DNA of 64,000 nucleotides. Origin: Anarhynchus alexandrinus (lineage: Eukaryota; Chordata; Aves; Charadriiformes; Charadriidae). Below, piece by piece: positions 51,394 to 64,000 of the stretch (positions within the stretch are counted from its first letter, which is position 1; each line of letters starts with the position of its first letter). Both the position numbers and the translations under genes were made by a program. The stretch is taken from assembly GCA_008711295.1 (NCBI GenBank), contig VUYV01000509.1, forward strand, positions 331,516-395,515, in the 5' to 3' direction. The notes under the pieces are model-generated. The model was not told the DNA's origin. It ran no database searches and saw nothing but the letters and a program-made list of their open reading frames with translations.

Positions 51394-51399
51394 GAAGTG

Positions 51400-54300
51400 A
51401 ATACAAGTGGATATGGAGAGTATACAGGGAGAAGCCAGTCACTCTCATATCTCCCATTTGATTCCCTGTCTTCCTTGCCTTGGTGTGGCCACAGGTGGGC
51501 CAGACTTATCTCCTAGTCTACTGATTAAAAAGAGGAACAACCTCCTTCTGCAGTTTTGTAAACTGAAGATACTGAGCAAATAATGTGTATGCCAAATAAA
51601 TAAAAAGCCTGCCATATTTTAATTGAAAGGTGATGGAATGATTTTGATTGTTTCAGTATCTTGCTTTTGCTTTTGCAAAATGTTCTTCTGTGTTTGCAAT
51701 AAAAAAACAAAAACCAAACAGAATTATTTAGTGTCTCCTATCACAATGTGTCTATAGTTTTATGTATTTACGCCATGGTTTGTCTTCAGGCAAGGAACAG
51801 AAATCCAATATGACACTTAAATTCTACCCCAGCGCTCCATCTCACTTGTGTTTATGTTTGTGAGTTTTGCGTCTTTTTTTTCTGATGCATATGTCTGCTT
51901 TAAACCCCTCTAGTCACTGTGTCACACATGTTTGTGTGAGAGCCCTGGGCGTCTCCTCCAGCCTCCTGAGGGTTTGGCTACCAGGGTTCAGGGCCAATTT
52001 GGAAAGAGCACAGCTGGTGACCTTGAAGAAGGCTGTTGTGAAGCAAGCTAGAGGCTGCAGCAGGGGCTGAACCACCCCTCCGCCCCTTCCCCAGGAGCTG
52101 TTTTAGAATGAGGGTCTCCTATTAAGTCCTGCCCAAGCTACAGCTGCAGCTGGGTCACAGCCATGCCTGTGTCTGGCTGTGTACCTTGTTGATCCAGACC
52201 CTGACCCTCAGACTGACTTCTTGGCTTAACCTTGGACCTTCCTCAAGGCCAGGCTGGACGTGGCCTTGGGCAACCTGGTCTAGTGGGAGGTGTCCCTGCC
52301 TATGGCAGGGGGGTTGGAACTCAATGATCTTCAAGGTCCTTTCCAACCTAAACCATTCTATGATTCTATGATTCTATGGACCTGCCCGGCAGTCACTGTG
52401 CTGTGTCTGATCCTCGTTACTGTCTCCAGACCTGATCCTGGCCTTGACTTCCTGGCTTGACATCTTGACTTGGCCTTGCAAGCACCTGGCAGCTTTGGCT
52501 TTCTCTAGCAGTTTGGACTCTGGTCTGAACCTGGCAGCCACTGTCAGTCCTGGCCCACTTGCCTTGCCTGAGCTGTGTGGGACTGAGCCCTTGCTTACTG
52601 GCCATGTTATCATGCGTGACTCCTGGCTCCTCTTCCCCTAGGGATAAGCTGCGCCGTGACACTATTTGTCAAAAAATGGATCTTCAGTTTCCTAGCTCTT
52701 CCTTCTGTCCCGCCTCATCACTTTTTCTTCTTCCTGAGTCTTATTCAAGCTACTTTTTGTCAGAAGTTCCTATTATCAAGTAGCGAGAAGACTTCTGGTT
52801 TTATTAGCTCATCCATCTTTGGGAAGACACTGTCACTGTGTTGTTATCACTGTACTCTCAAGTTCTAGTCAGAATTGGCTGCCAAAAACATTCAGACCTT
52901 AGATTTTGGTAGCCCTCATGATTGAACTAACTCAGGAATGCGGGTATCCTCCTGCTGTCCACTGTGATCTGGATCTAACTTTCAGTTTTTATACACATAC
53001 GTAGGTAACACGCTGTAAGGCATACCTATCCATACAGCTCTTTCCCAAGCGTTAAGATCATGTTTCTTGTGCTTTGCTCCTCTGTGCCCTTTGGGGCTTC
53101 TTCAGAGTAACAAGTTGTGGGTAAGACCTGTCTTTCCAGCCTGCACTGGTCCTGGGACACTCCAAGAGCTCTGCTAAATCATCACAGTTCTTTCCCACCA
53201 GAGCACAAGACTGTCTCATTGTAGTGAAGTCTCTAAGCAGCTCAGGCAACCAAGCAACACTGAAGACTGAGAAAGAGCTGAAAAAGTAAAATGAAAAAGA
53301 CCAGCACTTAAGTGCTCAGCACCGGAGCAACAGCCCCAGTACAACCAAAGCCAATGCGGTTAAAACATTCCTGCAATCTGATGACAGCTTATGAGATCTA
53401 ATATGAACTCTAGAGGTTGCTGCAATGCAAATTTTTTGCAGTTCTGGTAAATTTATCATCACTGTCATGATCATTGCCATTTCCCTTAAGTTTTTAGCTG
53501 CTGGAAACACATAAATGTATAAGAATCCATATTTGTTTTTTTTTAAAAGGAAACCCATAGCTCCTGCGCTTGGAGAAAAGGGGTGAGAAAGCAACCTCCA
53601 CATAATTTAATGTTGACAATCAGAGCAACTGAAGTGAAAATAAATTAGTATTATTTTAACAAAGAATGTGTCACTCAGCCCCTTGGGAGCTCACACTGTT
53701 TGGTCCCAGCAATATTTCAGGGACCACAAATGCATCTGAGAGCAATATGTTCTTGTTACCAATTTTAACAGAGAAGCTGTGGAGGGCACAACAGGCTGCG
53801 TAGCTCTTTGGTTTCTCTGCTCACAGCTGGATTTGTCTATTTGTCTGTTCTTAGGGGAGGAAAGGCTGTGCTTTCTCTGAGAGCATCCAAGCATGCTCAG
53901 CTGGGCAGAGGCAAAGGAGGTCCTCCTGCCTTGTGAGGCAGGCGTTCTGCAGGATAACCAGCAACTAGGAAGTGGGGGCAGAGAAGAGCCGCACGGCTTC
54001 ATCTTGACAATTTTCTGTTATTTTCTAGCCATTCAGAAGTTGTTGTTGGAACCCAGAAAAGTATGGCAAGCGTTGCTGGACGGACAACAGACTGGAGGAA
54101 AGGAAGGTGCTATGGGTGGGAATGGCTTGGTCATAATTCCCTTGTATTTGTCTTTTGTCTCAGTCTGGGGTCATTGTCATACGTTTGCGCAAGTAAAGAT
54201 TAGTTTTAGTGACTCAAAAAGCCCTGTGGGATGCATATAATAAGGGAAAAGTACAGACTGGTCTATTCCAAAGCTTTAGAGGTGGATGTTTGCACAAAAA

Positions 54301-57300
54301 AAGTCCCTGCACAGATGGCAGTCTCTCTGCCTTTTGGAGCTTCTCTGGAGTTTCCATCTTAGGATATGTGGTCAGTGATGCTGTGGGATGCTTGCTCTGG
54401 TATTGCCTATGCGTACTTACTTAGGAAGTCTTTACCTCCCCTAGTCAGCTATTTCAGACTGTGGGAGTAAATAATGTTTGATTTTCTGTAGCCTTTCTGA
54501 TGAAAAAAAACCACAAATGGGTTGTGCTGCTACTTTTGTTTTGATTTTTTGGGGGAGGGGGAATTTTTTGTTTGTTTGTTTGTTTTTTGAACTAGAAATG
54601 CTAGAAAAGTTGAGTCTGAGCTAATGAGATCCCACCAACATTCCCCATGTTGGTCATGGCATTGAAGAGCAGGGGGCCCGTTGTGTCACTGGGTTGGCAA
54701 GGTTCAGAACTGAACAGACTTCCTCTCCATTTTTTTTTTCTGTTAAATACTTGTGAACAAAAATGGCAAAGACCAAACGATTTGAACAGTCAGAATTAAA
54801 ATCACTTTCAACTTCAGTTGTTGTGGGTTTGTTTACATGCATCTTCCGATATCACATAGACTTCCAAGAAGACTGGGAGGAGAATGCCCGAGTTTCTGCT
54901 GAAAAAGTAAAACACCTTTATATATTTGCACAGAGTGTTTATATATAATGAAAAACTATCCCATTTCATAAGCACTTAAAAAATCCCCAAGGGCAGCCTT
55001 TCTTCTCTGTTTCCCTCTTCCTTTTTTTTTTAACCTGTGAATCATCCTTCATTAACAGCTTCATGATAAAAGCTGTTTGAGAGTCAATTGCTTTTACTTA
55101 GGAAGATTTCCACAGAGCATGGTGGCAAGGGCTGGAGTAAATCAGAAAGAAAAACTGAGAAAGGAAGGGAAGAGGGGATTAGTGCCCTTAGCATACTCTG
55201 TTGCTCCTGTTTTTGTACAGCCACTTCAGTGTCCTTTAAGATAAACGACTGGAATATATGAGTTACTGTGTAGCCTCTTGAGTTCACGAAACCCTTGAGA
55301 AAAAGATACTACATAATTGAGTCCATGAACTGCAAAGAACTCCCATTTCAGTGCAAGCTCTAGGAGAAAGATGAAAAAGGCACTGCCCAGCCTCAGAAAT
55401 TTTCTGGTGGAAGAGAGAAAAATAGAAGAAACTGTGCTGTTGAAGAGAAAAAAAAGCAGAACCTCCAAAATAACTGAAGAATCACAAATGTCTAATAAAA
55501 CTCATGGGTAATTTTCTTAGGCTGTCCTCTGCTGAGACCTATTGGAGAAGAGCAGGAATTTATGCTCTATCTGCACAGAAAATCTTTGGATATGTGTACT
55601 TGATTTTTACCTATGTTTCTACTAAATATGATTTTATTTTTTTCCTTAAGTCCTGAATTCCTCTAGATTTTAGTGATTTTTTTGTAGTGAATGATAGTGA
55701 GTAACAGTGACCATTAATTTTAGAAGTCTTAACTTTGATGTGTCTGTCTTCTAAAGACCAGTTTTAAAAAGACAGGTGAGAAACTGTTTATTTTCACACA
55801 AGGCACACAAAGTTGGTGGCCACAAATGGTTGAATGTGACGAACTTGCTATAGCAGCTGCTGAGAGATTTGCTGAAATGCTGGAACCATTCAGTAGCATG
55901 CAGATGTGCCATGTGAAGAGCTTTTTTGTAGATTGCTTATAAGATATTTGAAATATTGTAGATCAGGAGGCAAAAGCAATTTGAACGGGTATGTGGTGTT
56001 TCCTTGACTGATTATTATGCTCACAGAGCTGGTGCAAGACTCCTTTTTTCTTATCTACTTACTGACATACCTATATGTTTTTTTTAGTAGTTATTTATTG
56101 TTTAGGTCCTGTAATACCTGATACTGTGTATACAAATGTAAAATGGAGGACTCAAAGCACCCTGTGCAGTCCTGACTAGGCACAAAAAAATATGACACGG
56201 TTGGGTTTGGAAAAGTATCCAATACATGGGCTAAAATGTCTTCCATATCTATGTCCCTGTTGTACTGCAGAGGAGAGGAGCTGAGCACTGCCCTAGTACT
56301 AAGTGCCAGTCTGTGTGTATATATATATGTATACACACAAACATATACACACACGTTCTTCTTGTCTGTAAAATTCTACATTATTGAGTCACTATATCAT
56401 TCATTTAAGGGGTTATGGGAATGTATGAAGAAGTCAATTCCTTATTATCTACTGACATCCATCCTTTTTATTGACATTATTTTAGAGGACACCTCATCTA
56501 AAAGCAACAGCAGTGTGACTCCTTACCCTCCCAATCTTCTCAAGTATCTACAATGCAAACAAATAGATTGAATTAGTTGGCACTTATGTTCTGCAATCAT
56601 GATCATGATCAACAGTGTAACTTTACATCCAGTTTCCATGTTAAAGTTCTGTTCTTCTATTACAGATCTTATGTTGGCATGATAATCTTCTCGTTTCTTT
56701 GTCATCTTGAAATGACAGCCCCTTTTCAGTGAGAAAGAGTTTCAAAAAGCCAGACGTACTGTCAAGGTACATCCCATTTACTGCATGACCTTGGTTTTCC
56801 TCCACTGAACTTCGCACAGAGCAAGCGTGGACACTTAGCCGGTAGGGAGGTCTGTTGCCAAAGAAATGCCACCAGAAGAGGGGGTAATGCAACAGCAGAG
56901 GGAAGTATTTTTTGCAAAGGAGTGTTAATTTTGGCTGAGGAGATTTTCACTCTATCTTGTATAATGCAGTTGCATGGCTGAGGCTTCCTCTTCCTCTGTT
57001 AGATGAGACTGTGTGGGGGCAGAGGGATGTGGAAGAAAACTGCCTGCTTATTTCTGTGGCAGGATGAAAACCAAGAAATAGTTGCAATTTATATGCTAGG
57101 TGAGAAAGTGTCTTTTGAAGCAAAGAGAATATCTGTGATGGCTGAGTCCTTTTGCACGGGACTATCCCTCCACAGGAGCTAGGAGGCAATGATTCACACA
57201 CAGCTGTGAATAGCCCAGACCTGGCCCTTCCCAGACAAAGGCCCTACAGACTGTAGGAGGAGGTAGGGTTACCATAGTACATGTAAGCGAACTGCCTGGA

Positions 57301-57830
57301 AAAGACAGCATGGGTTGCTCCTCCCTTGTGAACAGGTAAATCCATTTGTGGGACTGCTTTCACTCAAGGACATGGGTGGACTTGGGGGGGGTAATGTGGG
57401 AAGATGAGGAAAACCAGCATGTACTTCAAGGAGATTTAACCTCGGGGGAAAATAAGTCATGATTTGAGTTGTTTGTTGTAGGAAGTACTACAGCAGGAAC
57501 CACCTGAACCAACGGAGGATAAAAGCCTCACAAGAAACTGGGCAAGTACAGTGATAACCCTACCCAGACTGGTTTTAATACCCAACAATCCATGACAACA
57601 CGCCACCTCTCCTGTCCTGAGTGACCACAGTAACAGATGGAGCCCAAGTCATGGACTAAATTAACTGAACAGACTCTAATGGATATTTGAATGGATATTG
57701 GAATTAACATTTAATGAGGATGGCCTGTAGACTTAAGGGAATGACATCTGCGTATATGCCAAAGGATGGGGTGGGTGTTGATGCAGGGATATGAGCATTA
57801 TGCAAATGATACGGAATAAGGGGTAGAGAT
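51400..57830. other. Long interval without a recognised gene
   Basis: Besides one small CR1 fragment there is AT-rich DNA with many short T-runs (for example 54540-54590) and TG/TA-rich bits near 56310-56355. A + strand ORF of 115 codons at 53893-54240 includes a possible exon after an acceptor at about 54029, but it has no domain and no phase-compatible partner exon. Confidence 0.5.
52236..52380 (+). mobile_element. Short CR1 3' tail
   Basis: About 145 bases match the extreme 3' end of CR1: AAGGCCAGGCTGGACGTGGC, CAACCTGGTCTAGTGGGAGG, then ATTCTATGATTCTATG. Confidence 0.95.
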
Positions 57831-58340
57831 TGTACTGGTCATGGCTGGGACGGAGTTAACTTTCTTCATAGCAGACTGTATGGTGCAGTGTTTTGGATTT
57901 GTGGCTAAAAAAGTTTTGATAACACACTAATATTTATCTGATGCCAAACAGTGCTTGCACACCATCAAGGCTTGCTCTTTTTCCTGCTCTGCCCCCTGCC
58001 TCCATCTACCAAGAGCAGGTAAGAAGGTGGGTGGAGACACTGCCAGCATAGCTGACCCAAATTGACCGAAGGTCTTTTTCGCACCATATAACATCTAACA
58101 TACCATATAACATACCATATAACATATAACAGCACTAAAAGAAGGGGGGGGGGGGTTGGCTTTCAAGGTGGCTGTTGCTCAGACACTGACTGGGCATCAG
58201 TTTGCTTGTGGGAGGTGGTGAGTGACTGCTTTTGCATCACTTGCTTTTTTCATGTTACCTTCACCATAAAACTGGCTTCACCTCAAGCCATGAGTTTTCT
58301 CACTTCTGCTTTTCTTATTCTCTCCCCATATCTTACCCTA
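57831..58340 (+). mobile_element. Avian ERVL-type solo LTR
   Basis: It starts TGTACTGGTCATGGCTGGGA and follows the order I know from a common avian ERVL LTR: GGAGTTAACTTTCTTCATAG, TGTGTTTTGGATTTGTGGCT-like text, AACACACTAATA, CTTGCACACCATCAAGGC, a CACCATATAAC block, and CATGAGTTTTCTCACTTCTG near the 3' end. The distal end is diverged or truncated, and no internal retroviral sequence adjoins it. It contains a small ACCATATAAC repeat (58082-58132) and a G-run (about 58144-58155). Confidence 0.75.
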
Positions 58341-61300
58341 AATCAAATTTTCATCTTAAAGTTAAGATGGACAGATGAGTCAGTCATCTCCTCAGAGTGG
58401 GCTGACCAGGATGAGCTGTCCTTGTGAACATATTCACGTTGCCTTTTTTTCTCCCATTGACCTCTGTGATTTGTATTACCTTTTCCTTCAAAATTTACTT
58501 GAAAACTGCCAGTGTTATTGAGGTGAGTCTAGCAGTCTGTATTTCGTGTAGATATAAGGAACAGGGAATATCTTTCAGAGATGGTATTTGGGGATCATTA
58601 GCTGGTCCCCTTGTCCATAGTGGTCAGTGATCATCCAGAAGACCTGTGGCAGAATAAATTTCCTCTGAGAGCAAGTGGAAGCTGCTGTCCCTTCATCAAG
58701 GCTGCATCTATGCTTTACTGGCCCTTTGAAGAAGACTGGGTGCTTTAGAGTCAACAAAGGAAAGGGGATGATCAGATGCCACAGAGTTACGGAATTTACC
58801 ACCAGGTTTAAGACCAGCTGCCAGAGGGGATCACAGATGCCTACACGTTGCTTGTGTCTCATATCAAACATCACTAAATTGCATTAATTATACCTAGTTT
58901 TCCTGTAGTTTTCCTGTAATTCAAACTTATAAAAATAAATTGTATAACAAACAGCCCTATTCATGCTCTGAACCTGCCTCCCATAGCCAAGGGAAATGGA
59001 TGCTATTCTCACACAGTGAAGTTGCATTGAAAACACCTTGGTTTCTCAAGATCCTTTGTTTAATTAGGAATCACAAGTGGCTTTTGCAGATTTTTTTCTA
59101 TAAAGGTAATGGTGTCATTGATATTTTTCTAAATTTAATTTGCACGATTTAGTCAGAATCTGGTCTTGAACAAACATCCTCCTGAACTGGCAAAGGGGCT
59201 TCCATAGGAAAGGTTCGGCCTAGCGTCATCTCAGCCACTGACACCAAATCCAGCTTCCTCACTCATCCCATGCCCAAGCTCTACAGAGAAGGCACAGGCA
59301 TCTTCATCTTTCATGAAACAGGCCTCTGTGTCAAACAGCAGTTGAGTACCAAGGAAAGAGGAAAAACTACTAAACACAGTATGTCAGGAAATGGACAAAC
59401 AACATGTACTCAAGACAAATTATGCGTTCAGGACATGAAAATGATACCTGCTTTACTGAGTTTTATTGGCATAAAATAATACTGTGCTATTCGCAGGGCA
59501 CAAAGTGTAGCTGAATCAAAATTCCTGGAGGAAAATGAAGATTTTTTTAATTGATCTGACCTCTAATGCTGCACCAGTACATACCCTATGTTCATTTTTA
59601 TAGTGTTATAAACCTCCCAGGGAATAATTTTTATGTCAATATTTTTTTTTTCATTTTCAAGCTTTATAGGCCCTTCTGTGTTCCCAGCTCTACCATCTGA
59701 AGCGCTCATTACAAATTCTTGTAAAATACCAGTGCAAATTAGTTTCTGGATATTGTGTTATCCTCCTGATTGTCTGGTAAAATGCTACAGGTTTTAGACT
59801 CATTGCTCTTAGCAATTGTTATAGAATAATTAAGGAGCACATAGCAAATATTTAATTCACCTGTATGCTCCCTGCCATCTCTAGCTTGTAATGTTTCAGC
59901 AGGGTTAGTCTGTGAGCTACTTTTCCGTGATATCCTCACTGCGTATCACTGATACACAACTGGATTCAACAAGTGTGACTTCTGCTTCTGAAAACTGGGT
60001 TTCTTTTGTCTTTTCCAGGTCTCTCTACAGTCACGATGGCAATGGGGGAGCCAGCCAGGCTCTCCAAAAGCCTTTCATCGTATCCCATTGTGAAATTCTT
60101 GTTGAAGAAATGAAGTAACGGCAATTGCAAAATGAAATCCTGTTGCTGATTTATGAGACAGGAGAGATGACTGGCATATTTCAGTTAATGGTATAACATC
60201 TCTAAGTGTTGTGCAAGGCTGAAAGCTGTTGTTAAATGTCCTGGAAAGGATGGTGAGCAGGAAGTGGGAAAATAATTTACATCTGAAAACAAATTTTTGA
60301 GATTAAGTAAAACATGTTAGTATGACAGTTGCTACCTTTGGTACAGTTGCAAGTTTTTACAGTCACCTATGGTACTATCAGTTAAAAAAATGAATTCCTA
60401 AGCACATTAAGAACATGACAAAGTTTTGTGTCTTGTGTTATTGTTTATTCCAATACTAAGTTTCCTTATCTATAATTTTCTGTTTGTATCTTAATTACAA
60501 GAAAAAAAAGTGTGTTGAATCCCAGTGTAGAGAAACTGCTTTCTCAGCAAACTCCATATTTTTCTTAGAAACTACAATGCAAATGCACTTTATTCTCTCA
60601 GAGGATTCCTGCACAGTTGAAATCATTAATTCTTTCTGTTATGTGTCTGGTAGTTTGATCTTCAAATTTTGTCCCAGCCCTCATAATTCTCCCTTTTGAT
60701 GATATTTTACAGTTTACAGTCCTTTCCACTGAATCCTGCAGAATATATTCCTATAATTAAAAGAGGCCCATGGGACTCACGTCTCCTTGAAAGCTGAGCA
60801 TTTGTCATACTTGCTTGTTGCTATGTTGTTTCTTTTTCTATCTGAAAATGTGAAATGCTGTTTTCCTAAGTAATTTCTGCCACAATCTAAAGCTTTTGTC
60901 GTAACTTAGTGTCCGTTTGAACTCATTTCTTTAAAACCTCCCTCCCTAAAACTGTACTGCAGTTCCCCTCAGAGCAAAACACCTCGGCTGGATTTCCCTT
61001 TGGTGACTTCATTGAGGTATTTTTGTCATATGGCTACTTTTTCTAGCAAACCACGCTGATTTCCCAAAAACAAAAGTGAAAGCAAAAATACGTTTCCAAA
61101 AATATGATACTTCAAACGTGTTGGTTTTTTTTTTTTTTCTTTGTACTCTGGGGTTGTCTAGTTCTCTAAAAAGATAAATGCATGTATATAAACACCCACA
61201 AAGTCTGGAAGCCAAATAAAGGCCTAGCTTCATCTTTTTTTTAGAGATGAACCCTCAAGAAAGAAGGTTCACACATTTTTAGGCCTTTCTAATGCTGAAA

Positions 61301-62480
61301 GTTTTAAAACTTTAATCACACAGGCAGAGCTGCTATACAGTCACTCACAGTTCAGCTCATGAGGAGAATATGCTTTACAAATATAAGCTACCTTATATCA
61401 GAGCTACATTAGAGAGTAATAACTGACCAATCTGCATCAAAAAAGAATCAAACCTAGACAAAATAGTTACACTAATTGCAACATCAAGTCCAAGTGCTGG
61501 CTTAATTGCAGGAAGCCTTTGTACCACTCACTTGCACTCCGACTCTGGTCTAGGAGCAGCAAGCGGCGCTGTGGGAAATTCTTACCAGTCAAGTGTATGC
61601 CAAACATTTTTGTTCATATCGAAGGGTCCCTTTCTTAACAAAGAAGAGTATAGGTGAGAGAGCAAAATTGGCCTTTTAAAAGCAAGCTGGTATCAACAGG
61701 CACTTTTAGAAATGTTTGGTTTTTTTCATTTTTTATACATGGAGCAAACAGTAACGTCTATAGTTTAAGTCTCAGTTCAATAATTCTGTTATTTCTAATG
61801 CTGAAATAAGGAAAAAAACCACATTCTGTTAAAAGCATATATACTGCCATTTCACTGAAAATTTGCAGCACCTTCACCAATGCAGATTAGAAATGGAAAT
61901 TACCCTTTCACCTAAATAGAGCCTCCCTTTATCTCAGTTTGTTCATACTCATTAGAGACTCATAAGAGTCTGGTAACTTTGTCTCCAAAGATTTGGTATG
62001 TACTCAAGATGCTCAAGCATAAGTTGCCAGGATTAGGAAAAACAAACAAAGAAAAAGACCCAAACAAAGTCCAACCAACCAAAGAAATCTCTGTATGGAT
62101 AAAACTTGCATTTCCTGTCTTGAAAATGATCCTTCTCTCCTCCCATGGTCCTCCTCCTCACGTAACAGTGGATCCAGAAGAAAAAGAAGCATTGCCTTTT
62201 TCTTCTTTCCATAATGGCACCTCCTTAAAATGGAATGTGGGCAGAGCTTAATCAGCAAACAGTTTTACCCAAGGAAGCTTTTCAGAGGGTTAATGTGTAT
62301 ATTTGTGTCTATGTGTATGCACATACAAACACACTTTTTTTTTTTTTTAGCATGGATGCAGCCACTTAGCTCTGTTTGGTGGTACTTTCATGAAGGGATC
62401 ATTCCGGTTAAGTAAAAGGAGAGAATTGCATGGAAATCATGCTTTTATGTCAGCAGCATCACAGGTAAAAGTGGAGGGTA
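58341..62480. other. Intergenic DNA, nothing recognised
   Basis: This is AT-rich unique-looking sequence. Short ORFs (for example 59912-60118 on the + strand and 62013-62258 on the - strand) have no domain, no splice partners and skewed composition. Confidence 0.5.
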
Positions 62481-62603
62481 CAACGCTTACCAACTGGAGA
62501 AGCAAGGCTGGAGGAACATTGCCCCAGGAACTGAGCAGTGTAACCCAGTTAATCCGCTAAAGACCGCATTATGCGTGAAACAAACTGGGGTATAGGTCTA
62601 TGA

Positions 62604-62621
62604 AAACAGGACGAGCCCCGA
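62604..62621 (-). promoter_or_regulatory. tRNA-Pro-like primer-binding-site motif
   Basis: On the - strand this 18-mer agrees at 14 of 18 positions with the proline-tRNA primer-binding site used by many gammaretroviruses, including the whole GGGGCTCGTCC core. Upstream on the - strand is an AATAAA (about 62966-62980). No LTR end (CA) lies directly before it, so it may be a relic of an older element or a coincidence. Confidence 0.3.
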
Positions 62622-63015
62622 GAAACACCTCTGGGAGGTGTCCCTCAGTCGCAGGTCCTTCTTGATAATGATCCGCAGTGGAGCCTGCCGTGTGTCTAGG
62701 ATGTGCCCTCTGAGGCTGACACTCTCAGCCAGACCTATCCAAATGAGTGTCAGCCTATTGCCCAATGGCATAAAGAATTAAAATCAGCCTGGTAATTCTC
62801 TGCAGGCACCAACCACAGAAGCTCTGAGAGTTCAGGTTTGGATTGGTTTGGGATTCCCTGTCATTGGCATCAGGATGAGACCCTGACCAAGTCAGAGTTA
62901 GTGTGAAATGTTTTACCTTTTCCTTGAAGTGGGTGCAGAAAAGATGATAAAAGAATACCAAACTGTAAACTTAAAGTTTATTTAAAACTAAGATAACAAA
63001 ATCAGAAAAAGATAG

Positions 63016-63496
63016 TGTTGTGAAAAAAGAAAGCATAGAGGCAGAGTAAATAAATCACTTCAAACCAAACTTCCTCCCTTGTTAGGTATTTCCTTGTAAG
63101 CAGTGTTGGCTCCTTAGTCCTGTGACTTTCTGTGGCTTTCGGGGTTTGATGGACTTCACGTCCTCTGCATCTTCTGGTTTACACTCCTCGTGCACCTGCA
63201 CTCACTGGCAGAACATGGAGAACTGAGGAGTCCCAGACTTGAGAAAAACACTACCAAAACATCAGTGTGGTCTGAAAACACTTCCCATACTAAAGGACTA
63301 AATACAGCCCTGTACCAGCTGCGAGGAAAATTACTCAAAAAATAGCTCTATCGGGGCCTAGAGGCTTCAGCAAATCTAGCTACTCCTGCTAAGTAAAGCT
63401 AAGCAAACAGCACAAATCACACCATATTATAACCCTAAGCAATTCATTCTAAGTAAAACTTACTTATTTATGCTACACAACTAATATCCGTCAACA
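63016..63496 (-). mobile_element. Retroviral LTR, 481 bases
   Basis: Read on the - strand it begins TGTTG directly after a polypurine tract and ends CAACA, a perfect 5-base terminal inverted repeat. The distal flank (63011-63015) is GATAG, one possible half of a target-site duplication whose partner would be outside the window. It is the 3' LTR of the provirus that continues past 64000. Confidence 0.85.
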
Positions 63497-63518
63497 GCTC
63501 CTCCCTTTGTTTTTTTTA
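63497..63518 (-). other. Retroviral polypurine tract
   Basis: On the - strand an A-run followed by AAAGGGAGGAGC abuts the LTR start TGTTG. This is the plus-strand priming site of a retrovirus, in its expected place ten bases or so after the env stop codon and immediately before the LTR. Confidence 0.85.
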
Positions 63519-63528
63519 AGCATCCCTG

Positions 63529-63858
63529 CTAACATGCTAAACAAACTTTGTGAATCCTTTCAAGTTCCCTGATCATTCGTATGACTATCAGCCACAAGTA
63601 CAACAGGGCCAGACTTAATACAGTTGTTACTGGGAACCCGGGTCCTCCATACTTTATGTAGATTTTTTCTTTTTCTGCTTTATCGCTGCTCCACCACTCT
63701 GGATCATCCATTCTCTTTAATGTCACACTTAGCCGTGCCCTAGCAGTCATCAAAGTCAACAGTACCAGGAGTAGCAAAATATTCCACTGCATTCTTTGTC
63801 GATTTTCAGGAAGCTGTCGTCTGTTGTCTGGTTTGGCTATCCACCACTCGCTTGACAT
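63529..63858 (-). pseudogene. Collapsed env gene of the provirus
   Basis: A 109-codon frame starts inside the end of pol (51-base overlap, in another frame, as in gammaretroviruses) and stops just before the polypurine tract. It has an N-terminal hydrophobic signal-like stretch (about residues 23-42), a short middle, then a second hydrophobic stretch (about 76-95) and a brief basic tail. The position and the two hydrophobic ends fit an Env whose surface subunit and most of the transmembrane subunit are gone. No CXXC, furin site, fusion peptide or CX6CC can be seen. It should not be able to act in entry. Whether the short product is made is unknown. Confidence 0.6.
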
Positions 63859-64000
63859 GAGAATGGTGTATCCAATATTCTTTCCCTAAAACTCTATCAG
63901 CAAAATAAGAACACAATAAAACAGTGTATGTCCCCTCCCGTTTGGGTTCCAAATTTGATTTTCCAGAATTTCTTACTTTGTTCTTTGGTGATTAAAGGTC
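63806..64000 (-). pseudogene. C-terminal end of retroviral pol (integrase)
   Basis: A - strand frame ending at TGA 63806-63808 carries a YTVLL block followed by a WIHHSHVK motif, the pattern at the C-terminus of gammaretroviral integrase. An in-frame TAA at 63992-63994 interrupts it, so this frame is broken at or near the window edge. The rest of pol lies beyond 64000. Confidence 0.8.

Overview
The window looks like bird nuclear DNA. It is AT-leaning, mostly non-coding, and carries many 3'-truncated CR1 LINE copies in both orientations. Many of these copies still show the avian CR1 3' end, an ATTCTATG-like octamer repeat. It also holds bird-type LTR elements. Assignment to birds is confident. 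A narrower placement is not supported by anything I can see.

Layout. 1-4.8 kb: no gene, with a CR1 scrap and a pentanucleotide purine repeat. 4.8-16.8 kb: an orphan ITIM-bearing first exon, then a complete six-exon killer-cell lectin-like receptor gene on the + strand (cytoplasmic ITIM, transmembrane segment, stalk, three-exon C-type lectin domain). 22.4-26.3 kb: a second C-type lectin gene on the - strand, CLEC2/CD69-like, convergent with the first. A CpG island at about 27.1-27.7 kb lies upstream of it. 28.9-34.4 kb: three phase-compatible candidate exons on the - strand of a gene I do not recognise. 35-45.9 kb: repeats and unexplained DNA. 45.96-47.31 kb: one uninterrupted 449-codon exon encoding a TLR1/2-like TIR domain followed by two closely spaced transmembrane segments and a cysteine-containing C-terminal region. 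47.3-62.4 kb: non-coding DNA with CR1 copies and one ERVL-like LTR. 62.5-64 kb: the 3' end of a - strand gammaretrovirus-like provirus (end of pol, collapsed env, polypurine tract, LTR) that runs off the window.

How the genes may work together. In mammals, NKR-P1/NKp80/NKp65-type receptors are encoded next to their CLEC2-family ligands (KLRB1-CLEC2D, KLRF1-CLEC2B, KLRF2-CLEC2A), and the chicken MHC carries a B-NK/B-lec pair. The adjacent inhibitory KLR-like and CLEC2-like genes here look like such a linked receptor-ligand pair. The TIR-transmembrane gene is the most unusual item. It has no leucine-rich repeats, no Ig domains and no signal peptide, and I know of no vertebrate family with TIR first and a membrane hairpin after it. 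It may be an undescribed membrane-anchored adaptor or decoy derived from a TLR1-family gene.
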